A stretch of 64,000 nucleotides of DNA. Origin: Hylemonella gracilis (lineage in GTDB: Bacteria; Pseudomonadota; Gammaproteobacteria; Burkholderiales; Burkholderiaceae_C). Below, piece by piece: positions 9,754-18,892 of the stretch. The stretch spans positions 1,327,501-1,391,500 of the forward strand of contig NZ_CP031395.1 of the NCBI RefSeq assembly GCF_004328645.1, in the 5' to 3' direction. The translations under genes were made by a program, and so were the position numbers. Each line of letters begins with the position of its first letter. The stretch's first letter is position 1. The notes below the pieces were generated by a model. The model was given only the letters and a program-made list of their open reading frames with translations, searched no databases and had not been told where the DNA came from.

Positions 9754-9759
9754 GACAAT
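9754..9759 (+). promoter_or_regulatory. Candidate -10 close to the rlmI start
   Basis: GACAAT lies 8 nt before the rlmI ATG and no Shine-Dalgarno sequence is visible. One of four genes in the window with this layout. Confidence 0.3.
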
Positions 9760-9767
9760 GATGCCCC

Positions 9768-10949
9768 ATGAAGGTGATAAGCATCAGAGAAGGCAAGGAG
9801 CGCGCCCTGCAGCGCCGGCATCCGTGGTTGTTCGAATCCGCCATCGCCAAGGGCGGAGGAGACATGGGCGAGACCGTGCGGGTGGAGTCCGCGGCAGGCG
9901 GCTTCCTGGCCTGGGCAGCCTACAGCCCTCAGTCCAAGATTCGCGCCCGGGTCTGGAGCTTCGACGAGCAGCAGCGCATCGACCCAGCATTCTTCCGTCA
10001 GCGTGTGGCCGCCGCGGTGCGCGCGCGCGCGCGTTTTGCGATCGCCAGCGATGGTCTGCGCCTGGTCCATGGCGAAGCCGATGGACTGCCTGGATTGATT
10101 GTGGATCGCTATGGCGACACCCTGGTCGCGCAATTCACCAGCGCCGGGGTCGAGCGCTGGAAGGCGGTGCTGGTCGATGCCTTGCTGGCCGAAACAGGTC
10201 TGAGTCGTCTTTACGAGCGCTCGGACGCAAGCGCGCGCGGGCTGGAAGGGCTGCCCGAGGCGACGGGCTGGTTGCGCGGACAGGGGGAAACCGCGCTGAT
10301 CCTGAAGGAGCATGACTGGAAGCTGGGTTTGGATATCGCGCAGGGCCACAAAACCGGCTTTTACCTCGACCAGAGGGACAGCCGCAAGCGCTTTAGCGAT
10401 TTCACACGGCGCCTGCAGTTCCAAAAAGTCCTGAACTGCTATTGCTATACGGGCGGTTTCACGGTGGCGGCCTTGCAGGGCGGTGCGGCGCAGGTCACGT
10501 CCATCGATTCTTCGGGGCCTGCGCTGGCGCAGGCGCGGGCCAATGTCGCGCTCAACGGCCTGGACGAAAGTCGCTGTGAATTCCTGGATGCCGACGTGAA
10601 CACCAGCCTGCGCCGTTTCGGCGAGGAGGGGCGCAGCTTCGATGCCATCATCCTCGATCCACCCAAGTTCGCGCCCACCGTGGCGCACGCCGAACGTGCG
10701 GCACGCGCCTACAAGGACATCAACCGGCTGGCCTTCAAGATTCTGGAGCCCGGCGGCGTTCTGTTCACCTTTTCCTGCTCAGGTGGCATCGGTGTCGAGT
10801 TGTTCCACAAGATCGTGGCCTCGGCCGGTGCGGACGCGGGCGTGGACGGTTATATCCAGGAGCGCCTGGGCGGCGCACCGGATCACCCCATGACCCTGGC
10901 CTTCCCGGAAGGGGAGTACCTCAAGGGGCTGGTGGTGATGAAGAAGTAA
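9768..10949 (+). CDS. rlmI: 23S rRNA (cytosine-5) methyltransferase, RlmI family
   Basis: 393 residues. An N-terminal PUA RNA-binding domain (about 1-80, VISIREGKERALQRRHPWLF) is followed by a Rossmann methyltransferase domain. The S-adenosylmethionine loop is NCYCYTGGFTVAALQGGA, the catalytic segment is ILDPPKFAPT, and the Cys motif is FTFSCSGGIG. The end, ADHP-like DHPMTLAFPEGEYLKG, is typical of RlmI, which methylates C1962 of 23S rRNA in E. coli. The exact target here is inferred. Single-gene unit. Confidence 0.9.
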   Translation: MKVISIREGKERALQRRHPWLFESAIAKGGGDMGETVRVESAAGGFLAWAAYSPQSKIRARVWSFDEQQRIDPAFFRQRVAAAVRARARFAIASDGLRLVHGEADGLPGLIVDRYGDTLVAQFTSAGVERWKAVLVDALLAETGLSRLYERSDASARGLEGLPEATGWLRGQGETALILKEHDWKLGLDIAQGHKTGFYLDQRDSRKRFSDFTRRLQFQKVLNCYCYTGGFTVAALQGGAAQVTSIDSSGPALAQARANVALNGLDESRCEFLDADVNTSLRRFGEEGRSFDAIILDPPKFAPTVAHAERAARAYKDINRLAFKILEPGGVLFTFSCSGGIGVELFHKIVASAGADAGVDGYIQERLGGAPDHPMTLAFPEGEYLKGLVVMKK

Positions 10950-10951
10950 AA

Positions 10952-10972
10952 ACCGCCCTTCGCGAGAGCGGT
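10952..10972. terminator. Weak hairpin between rlmI and the lipoprotein gene
   Basis: ACCGCCCT pairs with AGAGCGGT, one mismatch, across a 5-nt loop, just after the rlmI stop. There is no strong T tract, so termination is uncertain. Confidence 0.35.
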
Positions 10973-11001
10973 AGCTTTCCACTGAAAAGTGTTTCGTGGG
11001 T

Positions 11002-11403
11002 TTATTCTTCTTTGCGGTTTGCGGTGCGCAATCCATTCAGGTCACTTGGGCTGCACTGCGTCGGCTCTTGACCGCGCAAGTCATAGCAGTGCCAACCAAA
11101 ACCAATCGGCCAATATGCAATGGCGACGGGTGGCCAGAAGATGGATGCGATTCGGAAGCTCGACTTCAACTTGCCGGACGACACCACTTCTGTGTCATTT
11201 TTCTTCAATTGATAGGTAATGCCACCCGACTGTCCCCAACTGAAAGGGCGCGTCGCGACCTGCCCTGAGACATAAGATGTGTCTCCTTTGGCTGGCAGAA
11301 CCAGCTTGGTGTTTTCCGGGACCATGACATAGGTTCTGGTGGAGCAGCCCTGCAGAATCAGGGCGAGGCCAATTACGGCAATGGCCGTGAAAATCTTTTT
11401 CAT
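11002..11403 (-). CDS. Small lipoprotein, function unknown
   Basis: 133 residues. A type II signal peptide with lipobox LQGC places the acylated Cys near residue 20. The mature part has a short predicted beta-rich region and an aromatic stretch, IFWPPVAIAYWPIGFGW, unusual for a soluble domain and possibly membrane-associated. I do not recognise a family. Base composition is clearly less GC-rich than the neighbours, which hints at acquisition. A CCCTAGGG palindrome lies upstream of the start (about 11420). Monocistronic by position. Confidence 0.75.
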   Translation of the reverse strand: MKKIFTAIAVIGLALILQGCSTRTYVMVPENTKLVLPAKGDTSYVSGQVATRPFSWGQSGGITYQLKKNDTEVVSSGKLKSSFRIASIFWPPVAIAYWPIGFGWHCYDLRGQEPTQCSPSDLNGLRTANRKEE

Positions 11404-11696
11404 GTGAAGTTTTTTTCCCTAGGGTGGTTTCGTATGGCCTGGATCGGGGACCGGAATGAACCGTCGAACTATTTCGCGGCCCATTGCGACCCCGTGAGTT
11501 TTATCCTACATCATGGGCATCGTCCGAATCGAACTCGGCCCCGGTCTGATTGAACAGATGCGTACCGACAAAGTGTGGCGTCTTCCGCAGCGCTGTTCAC
11601 GGTAGGCACTTGAAGTAGTCGCTAAACTCCCCCACCTACCCGTGTCCTGGGCCCCGTTGTAGTGGTGGCCCGCCATTCAGTCAACGAGCGCGCACC

Positions 11697-12749
11697 ATGG
11701 CCCTGATTCCCGCCACCATCCTCACCGGCTTCCTCGGTTCCGGCAAGACCACCCTGCTTCAGCGCGTGCTCAAGGAGGCGCATGGGCAGAAGATCGCCGT
11801 GGTCGAGAACGAGTTCGGCGAGGAGAGCATCGACAACGAGATCCTGGTCAACGACACCCAGGAACAGATCATCCAGCTCAACAACGGCTGCGTCTGCTGC
11901 ACCATCCGCGAGGACCTGCGTACCACGCTGCAGTTGCTGGCGGCCAAGAAACGTCAGGGCCTGCTGGATTTCGATCGTGTGGTGATCGAGACCACGGGGC
12001 TGGCCGACCCGGGGCCGGTGACCCAGACCTTCTTCATGGACGACGAGATCGCCGAGAGCTATCTGCTCGATTCCATCATCACTTTGGTGGATGCCAAGCA
12101 CGCGAACCAGCAGTTGGACGAGCGCCAGGAAGCCCGTCGGCAGGTGGGCTTCGCTGACCAGATCTTCCTCAGCAAGACCGATCTGGTCGCGAAGGAGGCG
12201 GTGGAGGCGCTGATCCACCGCCTCAAGCACATGAACCCGCGAGCGCCGCAGAAGGCTGTGCATTTTGGCGAGGTGCCGATCTCCGAAGTCTTCGATCTGC
12301 GCGGCTTCAACCTCAACGCCAAGTTGGAAATCGATCCTGACTTCCTCAACGCCGACGAGCATGACCACGATCATGGGCATGACCATGATCATGAACACCA
12401 CGACCATGAGCATGGCGAGCACTGTGACCACCCGCACCACCACCATCACGACGACGATGTGAAGAGCTTTGTCTTCAAGTCCGAGCGGGCCTTCGACCCG
12501 GCCAAGCTGGAAGACTTCCTGGGCGCGATCGTCAACATCTACGGCCCACGCATGCTGCGCTACAAGGGCGTGCTGAACATGAAGGGCACGGACCGCAAGG
12601 TGATTTTCCAGGGCGTCCACCAGCTCATGGGCAGCGATCTGGGGCCGGAATGGGGGGCCCAGGAGCAGCGCCTGTCCAAGATGGTGTTCATCGGCATCGA
12701 CCTGCCCAAGGACATCCTGGTGCAGGGCCTGCAACAAAGCCTGGTTTGA
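11697..12749 (+). CDS. COG0523 (CobW/YjiA-type) metallochaperone GTPase with His-rich loop
   Basis: 350 residues. Walker A GFLGSGKTTLL near the N-terminus, the metal-binding CxCC motif as CVCC, Walker B region VVIETTGLADP and guanine-specificity SKTD are all present. Between about residues 219 and 255 there is a tract dominated by His and Asp that would bind several metal ions. The C-terminal CobW domain ends with the usual VFIGIDLPKD segment. The family delivers Zn2+, Co2+ or Fe2+ to client enzymes. The His-rich loop favours Zn2+ or Ni2+, but the client is unknown. No obvious Zur box is seen upstream. Confidence 0.92.
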   Translation: MALIPATILTGFLGSGKTTLLQRVLKEAHGQKIAVVENEFGEESIDNEILVNDTQEQIIQLNNGCVCCTIREDLRTTLQLLAAKKRQGLLDFDRVVIETTGLADPGPVTQTFFMDDEIAESYLLDSIITLVDAKHANQQLDERQEARRQVGFADQIFLSKTDLVAKEAVEALIHRLKHMNPRAPQKAVHFGEVPISEVFDLRGFNLNAKLEIDPDFLNADEHDHDHGHDHDHEHHDHEHGEHCDHPHHHHHDDDVKSFVFKSERAFDPAKLEDFLGAIVNIYGPRMLRYKGVLNMKGTDRKVIFQGVHQLMGSDLGPEWGAQEQRLSKMVFIGIDLPKDILVQGLQQSLV

Positions 12750-12823
12750 TTCTTGCAAGGCTGAATCGGGCCTTGCGGGATTCCTCCGGGGCCCGGGTCG
12801 GTGGCCCGAAGGCGGGCATGCAT

Positions 12824-12829
12824 TACACT
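12824..12829 (+). promoter_or_regulatory. Candidate -10 for dksA
   Basis: TACACT, preceded by a TGCAT context, lies about 110 bp upstream of the dksA GTG, after a hairpin (12755-12776, GCAAGGC with GCCTTGC) that follows the GTPase gene. Confidence 0.35.
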
Positions 12830-12941
12830 CGCGCCCCTTAAGGCCGTTCCTGGTCTTGTCCGTGTTGCGCTCGTCAACGCGGGGCGTCGCTGTCGTGCAC
12901 CAGAAGAAGCAGGCCCGAGTCTGCCCGGAGGAGTCCATCAA

Positions 12942-14123
12942 GTGAAAGCCAAACCAGCCAAGTCGATGACTGCATCGTCCCCCTCCAAGGCCAAGCCGCC
13001 GACTGCTCCCGCGCGGGGCAAGGCGGGAGCAGCCGCGTCCCAGACCCGGGGCGCCGCGGGGGCGAAGAAGGCGACCGGCAAGACAACCACGTCAACGAAA
13101 GCGGCGGTCAAACCGTCCGCCAAGCCGGCGGTCAAGAAAACGGCGTCGAGCCCTGCCAAGTCCGTCAAGGCACCGGCCAAATCCAAGGCGGTCGCGGCCT
13201 CCAAAGCGCCAGCCAAGCCCGGTACCCAAAAGCCGGTGGCGGCCAAGTCTGTGCCAGGCAAGACTGCGGCGAAGACGAAGGCGAAGACCGCAACGCCCGC
13301 CAAGACCGTGCCGAAAACCACGGCTCGCGCCAAAACATCGGCTGTCTCCAAGAGCCCAACTGCCAAGGTGCCGGTGAAAAAGGTGGTGGCCAAGGCCGCT
13401 GCACCTGTCCTCGCCTCTGCGAAGACGGGTAAAACACAAAAACTCACACCCTTGGCGCCTGCCAGGCCGCCAACTCCTGTATCCTCCGCGCCCGTCGTGT
13501 CCGTCTCGTCGGCAACCGAAGGTTCGCCCCGCATGAGCAAGGCGAATGCCCGATTGGCGCAGATCACCGTGCCGTCCATCGACCCGGCCGCGGCCCATGC
13601 GAGCAGGGCGAGCTATGTCTCGACCCTGACTCAACCTGTTCTTGACTCCCCTCTGATTGCGCCCGTGAAGAAAGATCCCAAGCTTGCCAACAATTGGAAA
13701 ACCAAGTCCGCCGAGGAACTGAGCGATGAAGAACTCATCGCGATGCCCGACAGCGAGTACATGAACGACAAGCAGCTCGCGGCTTTCCGCCAGCGTCTGC
13801 AAAAGCTCAAGCAGGACATCCTGACCAACGCCGGTGAAACCACCGAGCACCTGCGCGAGGACACCGTGGTGGTGCCTGACCCGGCCGACCGCGCGACCAT
13901 CGAGGAAGAGCATGCGCTGGAGCTGCGCACGCGCGACCGTGAGCGCAAGCTGCTCAAGAAGATCGAGCAGTCCATCGCTCGCATCGACGCGAGTGACTAC
14001 GGCTATTGCGATGAGACCGGCGAGCCCATCGGTGTCGGCCGCCTGCTGGCGCGCCCCACGGCCACGCTGTCGCTCGAGGCGCAGCAAAGGCGCGAGCTTA
14101 AGCAGAAGATGTTCGGGGACTGA
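12942..14123 (+). CDS. dksA: DksA transcription factor with long histone-H1-like N-terminal tail
   Basis: 393 residues from a GTG preceded by CCGGAGGAG. DksA binds the RNA polymerase secondary channel and works with ppGpp at rRNA and amino-acid promoters. Residues about 1-190 are a low-complexity Lys/Ala/Pro/Thr tail with repeated PAK, AKP and KPA units, like eukaryotic H1 or bacterial H1 homologues. The DksA body starts near 288: coiled-coil tip DPADRAT with its acidic residues, then LRTRDRERKLLKKIE and YGYCDETGEPIGVGRLLARP. Only the first zinc-finger Cys (about 356) remains; the others are Thr, Ser and Ala. It is therefore of the zinc-independent type common in betaproteobacteria. Normal DksA is about 150 residues, so this is a fusion-like enlargement. 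Confidence 0.92.
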   Translation: MKAKPAKSMTASSPSKAKPPTAPARGKAGAAASQTRGAAGAKKATGKTTTSTKAAVKPSAKPAVKKTASSPAKSVKAPAKSKAVAASKAPAKPGTQKPVAAKSVPGKTAAKTKAKTATPAKTVPKTTARAKTSAVSKSPTAKVPVKKVVAKAAAPVLASAKTGKTQKLTPLAPARPPTPVSSAPVVSVSSATEGSPRMSKANARLAQITVPSIDPAAAHASRASYVSTLTQPVLDSPLIAPVKKDPKLANNWKTKSAEELSDEELIAMPDSEYMNDKQLAAFRQRLQKLKQDILTNAGETTEHLREDTVVVPDPADRATIEEEHALELRTRDRERKLLKKIEQSIARIDASDYGYCDETGEPIGVGRLLARPTATLSLEAQQRRELKQKMFGD

Positions 14124-14190
14124 CGCTTCCGTCATCGAAGGTGTCCCCTCGCGCCCCTGATCCCGCTGCCCGCGCACCACTTGTCGCGCC

Positions 14191-16461
14191 ATGACGCCAG
14201 CACCAGAAGGGACCCGGCGCTTGTCACGGTGGCGCCATGCCGACTGGTTGCGCCGGGTGATCCGCTGGCTGCGCTGGCGCAGCGTGCCAGCCTGGCTTGA
14301 GCTTGAGGAAACCGCGCCGGGTCCGGGCTACAGCAAGGAAGAGCTCAAGGAGTTGATCGAGCGCAAGCGCGCCAACGACTTCGTGCGTAAGCGTGAGTTC
14401 GAACACCTGCGGCGTTTGCGGCGACGCGAGCCGATTGCCAGTGCCGAGACCGACCGCTTCACTTCCTTCCAGAGCAGCCTGACGGCGTCTGACGCGCGCA
14501 ACCGCGCCGCCACCATCCGCAAGATCAACGAGATCGAGGCGCAGATGTCACGCCAATGGTGGCGTGGCGAGAATGACGAAGCCCATGGTCGCCTGCCCCC
14601 TGCGGTGCCCGGCCCAGCGCAGACGCCGGTGCCGCCTACCTTGCACGGGAAGTCCGATCCACGGGCGGACGCGGGTGGTGTTCCCGCCGACGAGCCGCTG
14701 TCGACTTTTTTTGGGGCCGACAGTGAGCCTGCCCCCGATTTGCCTGTTTCGCCGCACGCCCTCGACATAGGGCGAGGGCGTCCGCGGCCCGATGCGCCGT
14801 TCGACCGTTCTGCGCACCCGTCCGGAGATGACGGTCATGTCTGGAACGACGCGCTGCCCAGCGCCTTGCACGGGCTGTCCGCGTTGCCGGAGGCCTTGCC
14901 CTCACCCGATGGCGAGGGGCAAAGTGCTTCGGCCTGGGTGGCTGTGCCGATGCCGGCCGATCCAGGGGGCGGCGCCTGGCACCCCGCACGGACCAGCAGT
15001 CCGACAGGGTTGGGCGGCGGCGGCATGGGATGGGGCGCGGGCATGTCGCCCCAACGCGGCGTGTCCGCGGCGCGCGCGATGTTCGCGCGGCCGGTTCCCC
15101 CTCCCGCCCCCGACCACTTGGCCGATCCTGATCTGGAAGACGCCGCCATCCGCTACGCGAATGGTGACCATGAGGGCGCGGCCCGCAGCCTGCAGGCCGC
15201 GCTGAAATCGGCGCTGGAAGCTGCGGTGCATGCGCCGCAGATTGCTTCCTCGTCGGTGTTGCAGGCCTTGGTGCGCGTGGCGCATGCGAGCAAGGTGCCA
15301 TCGCCGCAACTGGTGGAGACTTGGTTGCTCGCCTGCGTGGATCTGGCCCGCGCCACCGGCCAACAGGCCGAATACGAGCGGGTGGTCGCGGACTGGACGC
15401 GCCGTTACGCGCCGGTCTTCACGCACCTGGCGGCCGTTTCAGTGCCGCGCTGGTTCTCCATGCCCGATCGTGTCGGGCCGGGCAAGGGCGCTGTGCGACT
15501 GCACCGCCCCACGCCACCGGCTGTGCGCGTGCCTGACTGGCGCAGCCCCGCGCGTCTGGATGCCTCGGCCGCGCTGGCGCTGCAGGCCAAGTCCGCCACG
15601 ATGTTCGTGCCTGCGGACCTACCTGCGGACCTGCCTGCGGTGATGGATGAAAGCGCGGCCGCCCTGGTGCTGGACTGGCAGGCCCTGCGCGGCATCACGG
15701 TCGACGCCGTGCCCCTGCTGGCCCAGTTGATCGCGCAATGGTGTGAAGCGCCCGCGAGCGCGTCCTTGGGACTCGTGTTCCGAGGCCCCGCGAGCCTCGA
15801 GCGCGCGCTGCTGGCGCTCACGCACGGGAGCGGCGCCAGTGCCAGTCCCTTGCATTGGCGCCTGCGCATGGACGCATTGCGTCTCATGCGTTTGCGCGAC
15901 GCCTTCGAGCTGGCCGCCCTGGACTACGGCGTCACCCACGAAACCCAGGCGCCGGCCTGGCAGGAACCCCTGGCCGCTTGCCTGCTGCAGGGGCCCAGCG
16001 ATCCGCTGGAAGCCGAGGCCGAGGACATCCGCGCCAACTGGGAGACACTGGAGGATCCGGCGTGGAACGCCGAGGCCATGCCTGGTGTGTTTCTGGACCG
16101 GGATGCGCTGGGCACGCTGGACGTTTGGATTGGTGGTGGCGCCGAGGCGCCCGAGCTACCGGGTGAAGGAACCGCAGCGCAGCCGGTGCGGGTCGATCTC
16201 TACGGGGAAATCGTCGGGGATGCCACCGAGGTGTTGGCCAAGCTGGCCAAGGCCATCGCGGGTCGCACCCACATGGTTGTCTCCTGCACGGATCTGATCC
16301 GGGTGGATTTCCCTGCGGCGGGCGGGCTGCTCAACTGGGTGGCCGATCAGCAAGTCCATGGGCGGCAGGTGCAGTTGCGCGACGTGCACCGCCTGGTGGC
16401 CGCCTTTTTCAACGTGATCGGCATCTCCGAGCACGCGCGGGTCGTGCCTAGATCGGATTGA
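14191..16461 (+). CDS. Large STAS-domain-like protein of unknown function
   Basis: 756 residues. N-terminal basic helical region (about 1-130, with KEELKELIERKRAND), then a long Pro/Gly/Ala-rich disordered stretch (about 130-305), an alpha-helical TPR-like block (about 310-420) and two regions that look like STAS modules (about 475-590 and 640-750). In the last one the position that in anti-anti-sigma factors is D-S-x-G reads VDFPAAGGLLNW. The phosphorylatable Ser is absent, as in MlaB-type STAS proteins. The start ATG has no good Shine-Dalgarno sequence. It sits between dksA and hslV. Role unknown; a scaffold or partner-switch function is speculative. Confidence 0.8.
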   Translation: MTPAPEGTRRLSRWRHADWLRRVIRWLRWRSVPAWLELEETAPGPGYSKEELKELIERKRANDFVRKREFEHLRRLRRREPIASAETDRFTSFQSSLTASDARNRAATIRKINEIEAQMSRQWWRGENDEAHGRLPPAVPGPAQTPVPPTLHGKSDPRADAGGVPADEPLSTFFGADSEPAPDLPVSPHALDIGRGRPRPDAPFDRSAHPSGDDGHVWNDALPSALHGLSALPEALPSPDGEGQSASAWVAVPMPADPGGGAWHPARTSSPTGLGGGGMGWGAGMSPQRGVSAARAMFARPVPPPAPDHLADPDLEDAAIRYANGDHEGAARSLQAALKSALEAAVHAPQIASSSVLQALVRVAHASKVPSPQLVETWLLACVDLARATGQQAEYERVVADWTRRYAPVFTHLAAVSVPRWFSMPDRVGPGKGAVRLHRPTPPAVRVPDWRSPARLDASAALALQAKSATMFVPADLPADLPAVMDESAAALVLDWQALRGITVDAVPLLAQLIAQWCEAPASASLGLVFRGPASLERALLALTHGSGASASPLHWRLRMDALRLMRLRDAFELAALDYGVTHETQAPAWQEPLAACLLQGPSDPLEAEAEDIRANWETLEDPAWNAEAMPGVFLDRDALGTLDVWIGGGAEAPELPGEGTAAQPVRVDLYGEIVGDATEVLAKLAKAIAGRTHMVVSCTDLIRVDFPAAGGLLNWVADQQVHGRQVQLRDVHRLVAAFFNVIGISEHARVVPRSD

Positions 16462-16547
16462 GCTAGGGTTGGTGCGGAGCGGTTTTGATCGCAAGCATTG
16501 GCGCTGGCATACCAAGGCCTCATACGCGGGCTCCCGTGGAACCGGCT

Positions 16548-16622
16548 TTGCCGGGCCACTGGGAGCGCCCCCAGCAAGGGGGGTGGCGTAGCGCCCAACG
16601 AGGCGCGTAGCCTGGGGGTGGG
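16548..16622 (+). repeat. Dispersed GC-rich intergenic repeat upstream of hslV
   Basis: A GC-rich block with nested palindromes (GCCCCC against GGGGGG, and GGCGCG). It resembles widespread Comamonadaceae intergenic repeats but differs from the ATGA-linked family described at other junctions here. Confidence 0.45.
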
Positions 16623-16627
16623 ACAAT
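16622..16627 (+). promoter_or_regulatory. Candidate -10 close to the hslV start
   Basis: GACAAT ends 6 nt before the hslV ATG with no Shine-Dalgarno between, consistent with a very short or absent leader. Confidence 0.35.
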
Positions 16628-16633
16628 ATCCTC

Positions 16634-17182
16634 ATGGAACAATTTCACGGAACCACCATCGTCAGTGTGCGGCGGCAGACCCCACGGGGCATGCAGGTCG
16701 CGATCGGCGGGGACGGGCAGGTCACGCTGGGGCACATCGTCGTCAAGGGCACGGCACGCAAGGTACGCAAGCTCTATCACGGCAAGGTGCTCGCGGGCTT
16801 CGCCGGTGCGACGGCGGACGCCTTTACCCTGTTTGAACGCTTCGAGGCCAAGCTAGAGAAGCACCAGGGCCATCTGCAGCGCGCCGCGATCGAACTCACG
16901 CGCGACTGGCGCACCGACCGCGTGCTGCGCCGTCTTGAGGCCATGCTGGCTGTCGCGGACCTGGAGAGCTCGCTCATCATCAGCGGCAACGGCGACGTGC
17001 TGGAGCCCGAGCACGGTGTGGTCGCCATCGGCTCGGGCGGCGCCTACGCGCAGTCCGCGGCCATGGCCTTGCTCAAGCACACGCAGCTGGATGCGAAAGA
17101 GATCGTCAAGCAATCGCTGGAAATCGCGGGCGAGATCTGCATCTACACCAACATGAACCACACGATCGAAGTACTCGAATGA
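16634..17182 (+). CDS. hslV: ATP-dependent protease subunit HslV
   Basis: 182 residues; the peptidase ring of the HslUV (ClpYQ) protease. A 6-residue propeptide (MEQFHG) precedes the catalytic N-terminal threonine of [17 protein letters not shown] and the [11 protein letters not shown] loop are conserved. The stop codon TGA overlaps an ATG (17182) that opens a 29-codon ORF reaching hslU. Confidence 0.97.
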   Translation: MEQFHGTTIVSVRRQTPRGMQVAIGGDGQVTLGHIVVKGTARKVRKLYHGKVLAGFAGATADAFTLFERFEAKLEKHQGHLQRAAIELTRDWRTDRVLRRLEAMLAVADLESSLIISGNGDVLEPEHGVVAIGSGGAYAQSAAMALLKHTQLDAKEIVKQSLEIAGEICIYTNMNHTIEVLE

Positions 17183-17271
17183 TGAGCGCAGCGCAGAACC
17201 GCTTCAAGCAAGCTCGCGCCCCCTCGGGGGACAGCGCACTACACGCAGTGACCAGCGTGGGGGCGCCATGA
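17182..17271 (+). repeat. Repeat-derived mini-ORF bridging hslV and hslU (29 codons)
   Basis: The ORF begins in the A of the hslV TGA (TGATG) and ends in a TGA overlapping the hslU ATG (ATGA). Its peptide starts [16 protein letters not shown] and ends TSVGAP. The ends and centre match the peptide read from the rsmH/ftsL repeat (SAA..., APSG, SVGA). The DNA contains GCGCCCCCTCGGGGG and AGCGTGGGGGC, hallmarks of the same dispersed repeat. Probably a coupling element rather than a functional protein. Confidence 0.6.
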
Positions 17272-18638
17272 GCAGCATGACCCCGCAGGAGATCGTCTCC
17301 GAACTGGATCGCCACATCGTGGGCCAGAGGGACGCCAAGCGTGCCGTGGCCATCGCCCTGCGCAACCGCTGGCGGCGCCAGCAGGTCGACGCCGCGCTGC
17401 GACCCGAAATCACGCCCAAGAACATCCTGATGATTGGTCCCACCGGCGTCGGCAAGACCGAGATCGCGCGTCGCCTGGCCCGCCTGGCCGATGCGCCGTT
17501 CATCAAGGTCGAGGCCACGAAGTTCACGGAGGTGGGTTACGTGGGCAAGGACGTGGACAGCATCATCCGGGACCTGATGGACGTGGCCGTGAAGCTGACC
17601 CGCGAGGCCGAGATGAAGAAGGTGCGCACCCGCGCCGAGGACGCGGCGGAAGAGCGCATCCTCGACGCGTTGTTGCCGCCGCCACGCGATTTTTCGCGCG
17701 ACGGCTTTGGCGAGGAACTGGAGCGCGGTCGTGTCGAGCGCCCCGATCAGGGCGGCGACAGCAACACGCGCCAGATCTTCCGCAAGAAGCTGCGTGAGGG
17801 TCAGCTCGACGAGCGCGAGATCGAGATCGAACTCAATGAACCCAAACCGCAGCTCGAGATCATGGGGCCGGCCGGCATGGAGGAGATGACCGAGCAACTG
17901 CGTGGCCTGTTCGGGCAGATGGGCGCGGGCAAGCGCAAGCTGCGCAAGATGCGCATTCCCGAGGCCATGAGGCTGCTGCTGGACGAGGAGGCCGCCAAGC
18001 TGGTCAACGAGGACGAAATCCGCGCGCAGGCGCTGAGCAACGCGGAACAGAACGGCATCGTCTTCATCGACGAGATCGACAAGGTGACATCGCGCAGCGA
18101 AGGCCAGAGCACGGCGGAGGTCTCGCGCCAGGGCGTGCAGCGCGACTTGCTGCCCCTGGTCGAGGGCACCTCGGTCAGCACCAAGTACGGTGTCATCAAG
18201 ACCGACCACATCCTCTTCATCGCCTCGGGCGCTTTCCATCTGAGCAAACCCAGCGACCTGATTCCCGAGCTGCAAGGCCGTCTGCCCATCCGCGTGGAGC
18301 TGGCCTCGCTGTCCGTGCAGGATTTCGAGGCCATCCTGACCCAGACGCATGCTTCGCTCACCAAGCAGTATCAGGCCCTGCTCGCGACCGAAGGCGTGAC
18401 CCTGGAATTCGCGCCGGACGGCATCACGCGGCTCGCCCACATCGCCTACGAGGTGAACGAACGCACCGAGAATATCGGCGCGCGGCGCCTCGCGACCGTG
18501 ATGGAGCGGCTGTTGGACGAAGTGAGCTTCGACGCCACCAAGCTCAGTGGGCAGATGGTGAAGATCGATGCCGCATACGTGGACCAACGGCTGGCGGCGT
18601 TGAGCAAGGATGAGGACCTCTCTCACTACATCCTCTGA
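17268..18638 (+). CDS. hslU: HslU ATPase (ClpY) of the HslUV protease
   Basis: 456 residues. AAA+ unfoldase that feeds substrates to HslV. Walker A GPTGVGKT at 57-64, Walker B within IVFIDEIDK, the family I domain (about 110-235), sensor regions and the C-terminal LSHYIL tail that inserts into HslV are all visible. Opening [17 protein letters not shown] is canonical. A strong terminator follows at 18698. Confidence 0.98.
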   Translation: MSSMTPQEIVSELDRHIVGQRDAKRAVAIALRNRWRRQQVDAALRPEITPKNILMIGPTGVGKTEIARRLARLADAPFIKVEATKFTEVGYVGKDVDSIIRDLMDVAVKLTREAEMKKVRTRAEDAAEERILDALLPPPRDFSRDGFGEELERGRVERPDQGGDSNTRQIFRKKLREGQLDEREIEIELNEPKPQLEIMGPAGMEEMTEQLRGLFGQMGAGKRKLRKMRIPEAMRLLLDEEAAKLVNEDEIRAQALSNAEQNGIVFIDEIDKVTSRSEGQSTAEVSRQGVQRDLLPLVEGTSVSTKYGVIKTDHILFIASGAFHLSKPSDLIPELQGRLPIRVELASLSVQDFEAILTQTHASLTKQYQALLATEGVTLEFAPDGITRLAHIAYEVNERTENIGARRLATVMERLLDEVSFDATKLSGQMVKIDAAYVDQRLAALSKDEDLSHYIL

Positions 18639-18697
18639 GGCCGGTCTGACGACGGCTGGTGTCCGTCGGCGCAGATCGCAAAGGCCGTGACAAATCG

Positions 18698-18730
18698 CAA
18701 GGGCGTCCTGGGACGCCCTTGTTTCTTTTT
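18698..18730 (+). terminator. Intrinsic terminator of hslVU
   Basis: CAAGGGCGTCC (18698-18708) and GGACGCCCTTG (18711-18721) form a near-perfect stem followed by TTTCTTTTT. Confidence 0.9.
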
Positions 18731-18767
18731 GTGGGCGCCCACTTCCTTCAAGCGAAACATGCACTTT

Positions 18768-18799
18768 ACGATCTAAGTCCTTCATTTAGATCGTTTTTT
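18768..18799 (+). terminator. Second terminator-like hairpin before mraZ
   Basis: ACGATCTAA (18768-18776) pairs perfectly with TTAGATCGT (18786-18794) across 9 nt, followed by TTTTTT. Unusually AT-rich for this genome. It may be a back-up terminator or an attenuator if transcription starts upstream of it. Confidence 0.6.
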
Positions 18800-18892
18800 C
18801 ATTGAAAATAGCCTTCAATTAAGCGTTTAAGTCTTTGATTTCATTGAAAAAATTCACAAGCGCCTCTTGCGCCTCTTGTTTTTACTGATACA

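Noticed and set aside
11513..11605. 30-codon ORF upstream of the COG0523 gene (MGIVRIELGPGLIEQMRTDK...)
   Set aside because: No ribosome-binding site, no overlap with the next gene and no known similarity.
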